Shown here in pieces: positions 7,915-15,563 of a DNA stretch of 64,000 nucleotides (its first letter is position 1; each line of letters begins with the position of its first letter). Source of the DNA: Nocardioides oceani (GTDB lineage Bacteria; Actinomycetota; Actinomycetes; Propionibacteriales; Nocardioidaceae); contig NZ_JAUHJQ010000006.1 in the NCBI RefSeq assembly GCF_030412965.1, positions 1 to 64,000 of the forward strand, written 5' to 3'. Made by a program: the position numbers and the translations under genes. A model generated the notes under the pieces. It saw only the letters and a program-made list of their open reading frames with translations, did no database searches and was not told where the DNA came from.

Positions 7915-9405
7915 TCAGGCGTCGGGCCCGTCGGCGCCGTGGGTGGTGTCAGAGGAGTCGCCTTCGGGGCTCACCAGGTGTAGGCCGACCTTCTCGGCGT
8001 TCTCGAAGGAGTCGTCGACCGCGACCGGGGTGCGGCCGGCGGCGGCGACGAACGAGGCGGCGACCGAGGCGCGGTAGCCGCTGGCGCAGTGCACCCACAC
8101 CTCACCGGTCGGCACCTCGCCGACGCGGCGGGGCAGCTCGTGGATCGGGATGTTGACCGCCCCGGCGATCGCTGCGCCCTCGTACTCGTCAGCGCGGCGC
8201 ACGTCGAGCACGACGACGTCGCGGTGATGGCGCACCTGCGCCAGGTCGGCGAAGGTGGCGGTGGGAAAGCTTCCGAGCTCACCGTCGGTCCAGTCCTGCG
8301 GACCGCCGGTGGCCTGGGATGCGGGCCGGTCGATGCCGATCCGGACCAGCTCACGCTGGGCGGTGGCCACGTCCTCGGCGGTCTCGCCGAGCAGAGTCAC
8401 GGGGGTGCCCCACTCGATCAGCCAGCCCAGGTAGGTCGAGAAGGCACCGTCGAGTCCGAAGTTGAAGGTTCCGGGGGCGTGCCCGGCGGCGAAGGCCTTG
8501 CGGTTGCGCAGGTCCACCACCCACTCACCCGCGTCGATCCGGCGCCGCAGCTCGGTCGCGTCGGCCTCCTGCACCGGGGAGAGGTCGGGCGCGGAGGGAC
8601 CGGCGGCGTTGGCGGGTCCCATGTGCACGTAGTACGCCGGCCAGGCACCGAGGCCGTCCAGCAACTCGCGGACGTAGGTCTCCTCGTCCTGGGTCAGGAC
8701 CGGGTTCGAGCGTTTCTCGTCGCCGATCGTGGAGGCGGTGACGTCGGACTGGGTGGCCGAGCAGAACGACCCGAACCCGTGGGTCGGATAGACCTCGGCC
8801 TCGTCGGGCAGTTGCTCGGCGAGCTTGTGCGCCGATGCGTGCTGGTGACGCACCAGGGCATCGGTGTGCTCCTCGCCGAGCAGGTCAGGTCGACCGGTGG
8901 CGCCGTAGAGCAGCGAGCCGCCGGTGAACACGGCGTACGGCTCCTCGCCGTCAGGCCCGTCGACAGAGAGCGCGTAGGACAGGTGGGTGAAGGTGTGACC
9001 GGGGGTGGCGATCGCACGGACGCGCATACGGTCGCCCACCTCGACGACCTCGCCGTCGGCGATCGGGGTGCGGTCGAAGGACACCTCGTCCTCGCCGTTG
9101 ACCAGGTATGCCGCTCCGGTTGCCTGCGCGAGCGCCAGGCCACCGGTGACGTAGTCGTTGTGGATGTGGGTCTCGAAGACGTGGGTCAGTCGGACGCCGT
9201 CGGCCTCGAGCACCTCCAGCACCCGGTCGATGTCGCGCTGAGGGTCAATCACCAGGGCGGCCTCGCCGTCGTGGACCACGTAGGTGCGGTCCCCGAGCGA
9301 TGAGGTCTCGAGGGTGCGGACGGTCAGTCCTTCGGCCGGCCGCTGCTGGGCCTCCTCGGTCGCCGAGGCCGGTGCGGGTGTCTCGGTGGTGGTCTCGTCA
9401 GTCAT
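7915..9405 (-). CDS. Persulfide dioxygenase-like MBL fold fused to two rhodanese domains
   Basis: 496 residues from ATG 9405 (GAGG upstream). Residues about 27-250 are a metallo-beta-lactamase fold with THVFETHIHNDYVTGG, i.e. His80-x-His82-x-Asp84, where the usual final His is Tyr85. Later metal ligands lie in GHTFTHLS and YPTHGFGSFC. Then comes a degenerate rhodanese domain (VDLRNRKAFAAGH, no cysteine loop). The C-terminal rhodanese carries active Cys440 in HCASGYRAS. This is the CstB plan: oxidise glutathione- or CoA-persulfide and pass sulfane sulfur to sulfite. Cytosolic. Encoded between a separate rhodanese and TauE. Confidence 0.9.
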   Translation of the reverse strand: MTDETTTETPAPASATEEAQQRPAEGLTVRTLETSSLGDRTYVVHDGEAALVIDPQRDIDRVLEVLEADGVRLTHVFETHIHNDYVTGGLALAQATGAAYLVNGEDEVSFDRTPIADGEVVEVGDRMRVRAIATPGHTFTHLSYALSVDGPDGEEPYAVFTGGSLLYGATGRPDLLGEEHTDALVRHQHASAHKLAEQLPDEAEVYPTHGFGSFCSATQSDVTASTIGDEKRSNPVLTQDEETYVRELLDGLGAWPAYYVHMGPANAAGPSAPDLSPVQEADATELRRRIDAGEWVVDLRNRKAFAAGHAPGTFNFGLDGAFSTYLGWLIEWGTPVTLLGETAEDVATAQRELVRIGIDRPASQATGGPQDWTDGELGSFPTATFADLAQVRHHRDVVVLDVRRADEYEGAAIAGAVNIPIHELPRRVGEVPTGEVWVHCASGYRASVAASFVAAAGRTPVAVDDSFENAEKVGLHLVSPEGDSSDTTHGADGPDA

Positions 9406-9412
9406 ATTCGCC

Positions 9413-9715
9413 TCACTTCTCGATCGGTCGCCCGGAGCGGATCCAAGCGCTGGTGCCACCGGCGACGTTGATCGCGTCGAAGTCGTTCGCGGTCAGGACG
9501 TCGACCATCGCGCTGCTGCGATTGCCCGAGGCGCACACCACGTGCACCGGACGGTCCCGGTCAATCTCTCCCAGTCGGGCGGTCAGCTGACCCATCGGGA
9601 TGTTGGTCGCACCCGGCACGTGGCCCTCGCGGAACTCCGCGGGCTCACGGACGTCAACCACGGCTGCGCCCTGATCGAGCGCCGCAGCGAGCTGATCGAC
9701 AGTGGTCTCGCGCAT
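9413..9715 (-). CDS. Single-domain rhodanese (sulfurtransferase)
   Basis: 100 residues, the size of a lone rhodanese domain. The CH2A-like motif DVREPAEFREGHVPGATNIP and the active loop CASGNRS with Cys61 are intact, so it should carry a cysteine persulfide. ATG 9715 is preceded by AAAGGAG. It is the first gene of the minus-strand unit rhodanese-dioxygenase-TauE-MMPL and starts 40 bases from a C6/G6 operator, so it is probably repressed by the divergently encoded CstR/CsoR protein. Likely role: sulfur transfer between low-molecular-weight thiols in sulfide detoxification. Confidence 0.92.
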   Translation of the reverse strand: MRETTVDQLAAALDQGAAVVDVREPAEFREGHVPGATNIPMGQLTARLGEIDRDRPVHVVCASGNRSSAMVDVLTANDFDAINVAGGTSAWIRSGRPIEK

Positions 9716-9754
9716 GGAAGGACTCCTTTGCTGGCTCGTCGAACCTCACAACAC

Positions 9755-9770
9755 AACCCCCCGGGGGGTT
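9755..9770. promoter_or_regulatory. CsoR/CstR operator 1
   Basis: AACCCCCCGGGGGGTT is a perfect 16-bp palindrome with the poly-C/poly-G tract typical of CsoR-family operators. It lies 40 bases upstream of the rhodanese start on the minus strand, in the divergent region with a CsoR-family gene two genes to the right. Confidence 0.8.
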
Positions 9771-9790
9771 ATGTCCCCGAACACTAACAC

Positions 9791-9806
9791 ATCCCCCAGG
9801 GGGGTT
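9791..9806. promoter_or_regulatory. CsoR/CstR operator 2
   Basis: ATCCCCCAGGGGGGTT, a near-palindrome of the same class as 9755-9770, centred 36 bases away. It is nearer the plus-strand DUF302-regulator pair, so one operator may serve each direction. Confidence 0.75.
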
Positions 9807-9868
9807 GTATGGTTGTGAGTGCAGGCCAGCCACGGGCCTCGTGATCGGTACCCGGGAGGAAATGACCC

Positions 9869-10279
9869 ATGACGAAGTACACGCTCGAAGCCACGGTGCG
9901 CCGCCCCTATGACGAAACCGTCGAGGCGGTGCGTGCCGAGCTCTCGGCCGCCGGATTCGGCATCCTCACTGAGATCGACCTCAAGGCGACGCTGAAGGCG
10001 AAGCTCGACGTCGACGTCACTCCGCAGGTCATCTTGGGCGCTTGCCGGCCGCAGCTGGCCCACCAGGCGCTCGAGGCCGACCCGTCGATCGCCGCGCTGC
10101 TGCCTTGCAACGTCGTCGTCCGAGCCGTGGACGACACCACCACCGTCGTCGAGGCCTTCGATCCCGACGCCATGATGTCCCTCGCCGGCCAGGGCCAGGC
10201 CGGCGACACACTGCGCACAGTCGCGACCGACGCACGACAGCGGCTGACCGCGGCCCTGGCCGCATTGGAGAGCAACTGA
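9869..10279 (+). CDS. DUF302 domain protein
   Basis: 136 residues from ATG 9869, preceded by GGAGG. The whole protein is one DUF302 domain: a TVRRPYDETVEAVRAELSAAGFGILTEID opening, a DVTPQVILGACRPQLAHQALEADPSIAALLPCNVVV core and a final helix. The fold is a small alpha/beta domain of unknown chemistry; two cysteines (Cys59 in GACRP and Cys80 in LPCNV) are conserved in many members. DUF302 genes commonly accompany CsoR-family repressors and rhodaneses. Its stop overlaps the start of the repressor (ATGA), so they form one unit. A role in sulfane sulfur or metal handling is inferred. Confidence 0.88.
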   Translation: MTKYTLEATVRRPYDETVEAVRAELSAAGFGILTEIDLKATLKAKLDVDVTPQVILGACRPQLAHQALEADPSIAALLPCNVVVRAVDDTTTVVEAFDPDAMMSLAGQGQAGDTLRTVATDARQRLTAALAALESN

Positions 10280-10545
10280 TGGACCTCGAACCCACCGAGA
10301 TCAAAGCGATCATCACCCGCATGAAGCGCGCCAACGGCCACCTCGCCAGCGTCATCCGGATGATGGAGGAGGGCTCGGACTGCGAGTCCGTACTCACCCA
10401 GCTCGCCGCCGTCAACAAGGCCCTCGCCCGCGCCGGTTACGCCATCGTGGCCACCGGACTGCAGCAGTGCTTGGTCGAAAGCGACGAAGGGCTCGACGGT
10501 GTTGACGTCAAGAAGATGGAGAAGCTGTTCCTCGCTCTTGCCTGA
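10279..10545 (+). CDS. CsoR-family repressor, CstR-like persulfide sensor
   Basis: 88 residues, all-alpha, from the ATG overlapping the DUF302 stop. The sequence KAIITRMKRANGHLASVIRMMEEGSDC opens like the family's DNA-binding helices. Cys35 and Cys64 (GLQQCL) are the two family cysteines. The residue four before the second cysteine, where copper-sensing CsoR has His, is Gly60. Absence of that His with both cysteines kept is the CstR pattern, in which persulfide links the two cysteines across the dimer and releases DNA. The neighbouring persulfide-oxidation genes and two C6/G6 operators support this. Copper, nickel or formaldehyde sensing is less likely. Confidence 0.85.
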   Translation: MDLEPTEIKAIITRMKRANGHLASVIRMMEEGSDCESVLTQLAAVNKALARAGYAIVATGLQQCLVESDEGLDGVDVKKMEKLFLALA

Positions 10546-10850
10546 CCGCCGCGCCGGTCACTGAAGGACCAGACGTCTCGCCGACGCTCCGCTCCAGGAG
10601 GCAGTGACTCGCTCATGATGAACCTGGGCGAGGTCGCGAACCGGGCCCCGCCCGGCATCTGGCGCCGGACGGCGCCGCGTGGGCCGCTCGCCTTCGCTAA
10701 CCGCAACTTCGTCTTCCATCAGTAGGGCGATCACCAGCGAACCCATCTCTCGCAAGCGTACCGGCGTAGAAGGCCTCGCCGCAGCTGGGTTTCGACGAGG
10801 CCGCCGTCGAGTTCGAAGAAGAGGCCGAGGGCGGCACGCAAAGGAACTGA
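10546..10850. other. Non-coding or eroded stretch before the right repeat
   Basis: No family is recognisable here. A short frame from ATG 10615 with an upstream AGGAGG-like site runs only about 35 codons, and a frame ending at TGA 10848-10850 (tail EGGTQRN) has only about 26 codons after an in-frame stop. The latter ends exactly at the beginning of the 216-base repeat, as a gene next to an attachment site would, so it may be the last remnant of an element gene such as an integrase. This is weak evidence. Confidence 0.4.
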
Positions 10851-11031
10851 GATTCGAACCGTGCCGCGTTTAGGCCCCGGAAACCACAGCAAGAATGGCC
10901 CTTCGAGGTCACATCCGAACAAGAAGTACCAGCCCGACACGACTGTCCTCATCAGCGTTCGCGCAGGTCAGCGCACGAATGCTCATAGGCCAGCAAACGC
11001 TGGCCAACTGGCGTCCGCTCGCGCTGGATGT

Positions 11032-11066
11032 CCAGAGGTCGCAGGTTCAAATCCTGCCCCCGCTAC
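11032..11066 (+). tRNA. tRNA 3'-end fragment, right copy (att core)
   Basis: Identical over 35 bases to 303-337 and continued by CC, so A-C-C of the aminoacyl end is encoded. The upstream 60 bases do not fold into a D arm or anticodon arm with an obvious anticodon, so this copy is also not a whole tRNA. The intact gene is expected outside the window. Confidence 0.65.
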
Positions 11067-11072
11067 CCAGAG

Positions 11073-11112
11073 AGTGGCCCGTGATCTGCGGAAACGCAGA
11101 TCACGGGCCACT
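11073..11112. terminator. Perfect 18-bp GAAA-loop hairpin
   Basis: 11073-11090 pairs perfectly with 11095-11112 around GAAA (11091-11094). It directly follows the tRNA 3' fragment and is the likely native terminator of the target tRNA gene. It would also insulate the SPFH gene from the element. Confidence 0.75.
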
Positions 11113-11284
11113 TGCCATTGCGGGGCGTCCCCGCGGGGCGCCGTGCCCCGGACCGGGCCGGGCGAGGGGTCTTCGCCGATTCCCGACCGGCGGGCCGGAT
11201 GCGCCGTAGCATCCCGAGCACCACGCTGCGCGACGCCTGCTGGGCGCGCCCGCGGCGTACCGACCACAGGAGGGTGCTCGGCAC

Positions 11285-12400
11285 ATGGGCTTCATGGACA
11301 AGGTCCGCGGGCAGTTCATCGACATCGTCGAGTTCCTCGACGACACCCGGGACACGATCGTGTGGCGGTTCCCGCGCCAGGGGAACGAGATCAAGATGGG
11401 CGCCCAGCTGGTCGTCCGCGAGGGCCAGGTGGCGGTCTTCGTCGACGAGGGGCAGATCGCCGACGTCTTCACCCCCGGCACCTACGAGCTGACCACCGAG
11501 AACATCCCGATCCTCAGCACGCTCAAGGGCTGGAAGTACGGGTTCAACTCGCCGTTCAAGGCGGAGGTCTACTTCGTCGGGACCCGGCAGTACACCGACA
11601 TGAAGTGGGGCACGCAGAACCCCTTCACCGTCCGCGACGCGGAGTTCGGCATCGTCCGGCTCCGCGCGTTCGGCACCTACGCGCTGCGCGTCACCGACCC
11701 CGCCACCCTGCTGCGGCAGCTGGTGGGCACGGACCCGGAGTTCGTGACGGGGGAGGTGGAGGAGTTCCTGCGTCAGGTGATCGTCGAGGCGGTCACCACC
11801 GCGCTCGCCGGGGCCGGCATCCCGATGCTCGACCTCGCCGCCAACCAGGGCGAGATCTCCCAGAAGCTGGTCGGGACGCTGTCGGCCAGCCTGGCGACGT
11901 ACGGCATCGCGCTGCCGCGGTTCGTCATCGAGAACATCTCGGTGCCGCCCGAGGTCGAGGAGGCGCTCGACAAGCGCACCCAGATGGGCATCGTCGGCAA
12001 CCTCGGCGCCTACACCCAGTTCCAGGCCGCGAACGCCCTCGAGGCCGCTGCGAACAACCCGGGCGCCGCGGGCTCCGGGGCCGGCATGGTCATCGGCATG
12101 GGACTCGGCCAGACCGCCGCGGGCGCCGCCCAGGGAGCCGCGGCGGGGGCCGCGCAGGCCCCCGCGGTCGGTGGGGCGCCGCCGCCGCTGCCGGGGACGC
12201 AGTGGTACGTCGCCCTCGACGGCCAGCAGGCCGGCCCCTTCGCGGCGGCGAGCCTGCCGGAGAAGGTCGGCGCGGGCCGGATGGGCGCGGACACGCTGGT
12301 GTGGCGCGACGGGATGGCCGCGTGGCAGCCCGCCGGCGAGGTCCCCGATCTCGCGCACCTCTTCGCCGCGACCCCGCCGCCGCTCCCGCCGCAGGCCTGA
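11285..12400 (+). CDS. SPFH (band 7)-domain protein with C-terminal GYF_2 domain
   Basis: 371 residues from ATG 11285 after AGGAGG-type spacing. Residues about 1-260 are a YdjI-like SPFH domain (FMDKVRGQFIDIVEFLDDTRDTIVWRFPR, then VREGQVAVFVDEGQIADVFTPG). An alanine/glycine-rich segment (about 265-300) links to a GYF_2 domain (WYVALDGQQAGPFAAASL ... DTLVWRDGMAAWQPA) at the C-terminus. No signal peptide; such proteins are peripheral at the membrane and form oligomeric scaffolds. The next gene, a zinc-ribbon membrane protein, starts two bases after this stop and is probably a partner. Confidence 0.88.
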   Translation: MGFMDKVRGQFIDIVEFLDDTRDTIVWRFPRQGNEIKMGAQLVVREGQVAVFVDEGQIADVFTPGTYELTTENIPILSTLKGWKYGFNSPFKAEVYFVGTRQYTDMKWGTQNPFTVRDAEFGIVRLRAFGTYALRVTDPATLLRQLVGTDPEFVTGEVEEFLRQVIVEAVTTALAGAGIPMLDLAANQGEISQKLVGTLSASLATYGIALPRFVIENISVPPEVEEALDKRTQMGIVGNLGAYTQFQAANALEAAANNPGAAGSGAGMVIGMGLGQTAAGAAQGAAAGAAQAPAVGGAPPPLPGTQWYVALDGQQAGPFAAASLPEKVGAGRMGADTLVWRDGMAAWQPAGEVPDLAHLFAATPPPLPPQA

Positions 12401-12401
12401 G

Positions 12402-13739
12402 ATGACGACCACGCCGCCGCCGCTCCCGCAGGCGGGCGCCGGCGCGCCCCCGCCGCTGCCCCCGCAGACGCTCGCGGGGACCGAGACCGCACCCGACCCC
12501 GTGGCGGGGCCGGACCCGGTGGCCGAGCCCGCACCGGGGACCGCCACCTCGGCCGGCCCGGCGGCGGTGCTGTTCGCCTCGTGCCGCTCGTGCGGCTCGC
12601 AGGTGACCTACGCCCCGGGGACGACGACCGTGACGTGCGGCTCGTGCGGGGCCTCGCGCCCGATCGAGGCCGGCGAGGACACCACCGTCGACGAGCACTC
12701 CTTCGACGCGTGGATCGCCGCGAACGCCGAGGTCCGGGTGGGCCTGCTCGGCGGGCAGGTGCTGCGCTGCGAGGGCTGCGGCGCGCAGGTCGAGACCATC
12801 GACCTGGCCGAGACGTGCCAGTTCTGCACCGGCCACCTCGTGGTGCTGTCGGCGCCCGACGGGCTGGTCGCGCCCGAGGCGGTCGTGCCGTTCGCGATCG
12901 GCCAGGACGGTGCACAGGCGGAGTTCAAGACGTGGGTGACCTCGCGCTGGTTCGCGCCGAGCTCGCTGAAGAAGGTCGGGACGGCGCAGTCGCTCAAGGG
13001 CACCTACGTGCCGCACTGGACCTTCGACGCCCGGACCAGCAGCCGCTACAGCGGCGAGCGCGGCGACTACTACTACGTCACGCGCACCCGCACGGTCTCC
13101 GACGGCAAGGGCGGGACCCGCACGGAGACCTACCAGGAGCGCCGGACCCGCTGGACGCCTGCGTCCGGCCAGGTCGCGCGGGACTTCGACGACGTGCTCG
13201 TGCGGGCGACCGCCCGGCTGGACAGCGAGCGCCTGGACGAGATGGGCCCCTGGCGGCTGGAGACGGCGGTGGCCTACCAGCCGCAGTACCTCGCGGGGTA
13301 CTCCGCGCTGCGCTACGACGTCGACCCGCCCGACGGGGCGCAGGCGGCCCGCACGGAGATGGCGGCCGTCATCGACAGGGACGTCCGCAGCGACATCGGC
13401 GGCGACGAGCAGCGGGTCTCGGCGGTCGACACGACCTACGCCCGGGTGATGTTCAAGCTGGTGCTGCTGCCGTTGTGGCTGGCGACGTACACCCACGGCG
13501 GCAAGCAGTGGCAGGTCATGGTCAACGCGAACACCGGCGAGGTCACCGGCGACCGGCCGTGGTCCGCGGTCAAGATCACCGCCGCCGTCCTCGCCGCGCT
13601 CGTGCTCGTCGCGGTCGTGGTGCTGCTCGTGCTGCAGGGGCAGGCAGGCTCCACGACCGACACGGGCGTGGGCACCCTCCCCGCGGGCCTCACCGGCCTC
13701 GTCGGGCTGCTGCCGTCGGGAGGCCCGGCTCCCGGCTGA
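12402..13739 (+). CDS. Zinc-ribbon membrane protein
   Basis: 445 residues from ATG 12402, two bases after the SPFH stop. A Pro/Ala-rich N-terminus precedes zinc ribbons CRSCGSQVTYAPGTTTVTCGSCG, then CEGCGAQ...CQFC. The middle region has a WFAPSSLKK...GTYVPHWTFDA motif and a basic/aromatic stretch. The end has a membrane helix (ITAAVLAALVLVAVVVLLVLQ) and a short Gly/Pro tail. Databases label relatives as TFIIB-type zinc-ribbon or primosomal-helicase-like proteins, but no helicase motif is present. Function unknown; the tight pairing with an SPFH gene suggests one membrane complex. Confidence 0.8.
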   Translation: MTTTPPPLPQAGAGAPPPLPPQTLAGTETAPDPVAGPDPVAEPAPGTATSAGPAAVLFASCRSCGSQVTYAPGTTTVTCGSCGASRPIEAGEDTTVDEHSFDAWIAANAEVRVGLLGGQVLRCEGCGAQVETIDLAETCQFCTGHLVVLSAPDGLVAPEAVVPFAIGQDGAQAEFKTWVTSRWFAPSSLKKVGTAQSLKGTYVPHWTFDARTSSRYSGERGDYYYVTRTRTVSDGKGGTRTETYQERRTRWTPASGQVARDFDDVLVRATARLDSERLDEMGPWRLETAVAYQPQYLAGYSALRYDVDPPDGAQAARTEMAAVIDRDVRSDIGGDEQRVSAVDTTYARVMFKLVLLPLWLATYTHGGKQWQVMVNANTGEVTGDRPWSAVKITAAVLAALVLVAVVVLLVLQGQAGSTTDTGVGTLPAGLTGLVGLLPSGGPAPG

Positions 13740-13743
13740 GCCC

Positions 13744-14799
13744 TCAGGCCTCGGGGCCGCCGGCGGCCGCGCGACGCAGGTACGCCGCGACGAACGGCGC
13801 GCTGCCGAGCACGATGAGCACCCGGACGATCTGGGCAGCCGCCACGAACGTGACGTCGCCGCCGGTGGCGGCGGAGATGCCGAGCACGGCGTAGACGCCG
13901 CCGGGGTTGGTGGCGAGGTAGGCGTCGAGCGCGGAGACGTCGGTCGTCCACACGAGGACCCAGCCGAGCCCCGCGCAGGCGAGCAGCGTGGTGGCGATGA
14001 CGACGAACGCGGTCGGCAGCATCCGGCCGACCCGGCGCAGGCTCTCGACGGTGAACCTCAGCCCGACCTGGATGCCGATCACGGCGTACCCGATCGAGGC
14101 GACCAGCCAGGGCACGCGCGCGTCGTCGAAGGCCGGCACGAGCGTGAGCAGGGCGGCGGCGAGCAGCGGGCCGATGATGGCGGGCGTCGGCAGCCGGAGG
14201 AGGCGGCCGCCGAGGAGCCCGACCACGACGGCGAGCGCCGCGAAGGAGGCGTCCGCGAGCAGGGAGTGCGTCGCCACCTCGAGCGGATCGGCCTCGTCGC
14301 CGGCGCCGTAGACGGTCGTCGCCACGACCGGCAGGGTCACGAGCACGACGAGCAGGCGCAGGTACTGCAGCGACGCGACCACCCGGGCGTCGGCCCCGAG
14401 CTCGTCGGCGACGGCGGTCAGCCCGGCGGCCCCGCCGGCGATCGAGGAGAACGTCGCGGTCACCCGGGAGACGCCGTGCCGGACCAGCAGCTGGCCGAGG
14501 AGCACCGAGACGACCAGCGAGAAGCAGGACACCGCGACGACGACGAACCAGCTCGCGCCGAGCGCCCGCAGGCTGCCCCAGTCGACGGAGGCGCCGACCA
14601 GCACGCCGACCACCGCCTGGCCGAGGACGAACCAGCCGGCGGGGAGCTGGAGTGGCTGCGCCGGTCGCCCCACGGCGTACACCAGGGCCCCGAGGAGCCC
14701 GCCGAACAGCAACGGGGTGGGGAGGCGGGCGAGGGAGAGGACCGCGGACGCGACGGCCACCAGGCCCAGCACGAGGAGCCAGCGGCGCACGCACCACAC
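13744..14799 (-). CDS. AbrB-family (PF05145) polytopic membrane protein
   Basis: 351 residues, about ten membrane helices in two repeats. The glycine-rich SIAGGAAGLTAVADELGADARVVASLQYLR and the later NPGGVYAVLGISAATGGDVTFVAAAQIVRVLIVL are the paired AbrB-duplication signatures, sometimes annotated as ammonia monooxygenase by old error. No transport substrate can be assigned. Start GTG 14799 is chosen because the first helix follows at once; an alternative GTG is three codons in. The stop lies five bases from the converging zinc-ribbon gene. The divergent neighbour is a response regulator. Confidence 0.8.
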   Translation of the reverse strand: MWCVRRWLLVLGLVAVASAVLSLARLPTPLLFGGLLGALVYAVGRPAQPLQLPAGWFVLGQAVVGVLVGASVDWGSLRALGASWFVVVAVSCFSLVVSVLLGQLLVRHGVSRVTATFSSIAGGAAGLTAVADELGADARVVASLQYLRLLVVLVTLPVVATTVYGAGDEADPLEVATHSLLADASFAALAVVVGLLGGRLLRLPTPAIIGPLLAAALLTLVPAFDDARVPWLVASIGYAVIGIQVGLRFTVESLRRVGRMLPTAFVVIATTLLACAGLGWVLVWTTDVSALDAYLATNPGGVYAVLGISAATGGDVTFVAAAQIVRVLIVLGSAPFVAAYLRRAAAGGPEA

Positions 14800-14824
14800 G
14801 GTAGACCGCGCGGTCGGGCCGGCG

Positions 14825-14840
14825 TTCAGCGCGGGTTCAG
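14825..14840 (+). promoter_or_regulatory. TTCAG direct repeats before the two-component operon
   Basis: GTTCAG occurs at 14824-14829 and 14835-14840, 11 bases apart, about 50 bases before the response-regulator start. One-helical-turn tandem repeats are typical OmpR/PhoB-family sites. The same word recurs before the PepSY gene, suggesting autoregulation. Confidence 0.5.
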
Positions 14841-14885
14841 GGACGGTGCGCGACGATGGGCGTCCCCACCACCCGGAGGTCCCGC

Positions 14886-15563
14886 ATGCGTGTGCTCGTC
14901 GTCGACGACGAGAGGCGGCTCGCGCGGTCGCTGCGGGTCGGGCTGGAGGCGGAGGGGTTCGCGGTCGACGTCGCGCACGACGGGACCGACGGCCTCTGGC
15001 TGGCGCGGGAGAACACCTACGACGCGATCGTGCTGGACCTGATGCTGCCGGGGATCAACGGCTACCGCGTCTGCGCGACGCTGCGCGCCGAGCAGGACTG
15101 GACGCCGATCCTCATGCTCACCGCCAAGGACGGCGAGTGGGACCAGGTCGAGGGGCTCGACACGGGGGCGGACGACTACCTCACCAAGCCGTTCTCCTTC
15201 CCCGTGCTGGTGGCCCGGCTCCGTGCGGTGGCGCGCCGCGGCGCCCGGGAGCGGCCGACCGAGCTGCAGGTGGGGGACCTGCGGGTCGACCCCGCTGCCC
15301 GGCGGGTGTGGCGCGGCGAGGTGGAGGTGTCGCTGACCGCGCGGGAGTTCTCGCTGCTGGCCTTCCTCGCCCGGCACCCCGGCGACGTCGTCTCCAAGCG
15401 GCAGATCCTGGAGGCGGTGTGGGACGTCGACTTCGACGGCGACCCGAACATCGTCGAGGTCTACGTGCGCCACCTGCGCAACAAGATCGACCGCCCGTTC
15501 GACCGCGAGGCGATCCAGACGCTGCGCGGCGCGGGCTACCGGCTGGCGAGCGACGGTGGCTGA
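14886..15563 (+). CDS. OmpR/PhoB-family response regulator
   Basis: 225 residues from ATG 14886 (GGAGG upstream). The receiver domain (1-115) has the acidic pair in VVDDE, phospho-acceptor Asp51 (IVLDLMLPG), the Thr switch (LMLTAKD) and Lys in DYLTKPF. The C-terminal winged helix (about 130-222) reads VSLTAREFSLLAFLARHPGDVVSK...VYVRHLRNKIDRP. It should bind tandem repeats upstream of its targets. The stop overlaps the kinase start by eight bases, so both proteins are made together. The nearby PepSY gene is the likely regulated output, as in PhoPQ-like actinobacterial systems with a PepSY product. Confidence 0.93.
   Translation: MRVLVVDDERRLARSLRVGLEAEGFAVDVAHDGTDGLWLARENTYDAIVLDLMLPGINGYRVCATLRAEQDWTPILMLTAKDGEWDQVEGLDTGADDYLTKPFSFPVLVARLRAVARRGARERPTELQVGDLRVDPAARRVWRGEVEVSLTAREFSLLAFLARHPGDVVSKRQILEAVWDVDFDGDPNIVEVYVRHLRNKIDRPFDREAIQTLRGAGYRLASDGG

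Larger units (their letters stand above)
10851..11112. repeat. Direct repeat, right copy (att-like region)
   Basis: Counterpart of 122-384: the same GATTCGA start, the same 216-base distance to the end of the tRNA-like core and the same terminal hairpin. It marks the right end of the cargo segment; beyond it the sequence switches to ordinary chromosomal housekeeping-type genes (SPFH protein onward). The two copies are diverged in their first 180 bases, so they probably came from two different, related elements rather than a recent duplication. Confidence 0.75.

Noticed and set aside
10279..10545. Copper-sensing CsoR
   Set aside because: The His four residues before the second Cys is Gly, and the neighbours oxidise persulfide rather than pump copper.
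12402..13739. Primosomal helicase-like protein
   Set aside because: Only zinc ribbons and a membrane helix are visible, with no Walker or helicase motifs.
13744..14799. Ammonia monooxygenase or AbrB DNA-binding regulator
   Set aside because: The product is a ten-helix membrane protein of PF05145; both older labels are misleading.
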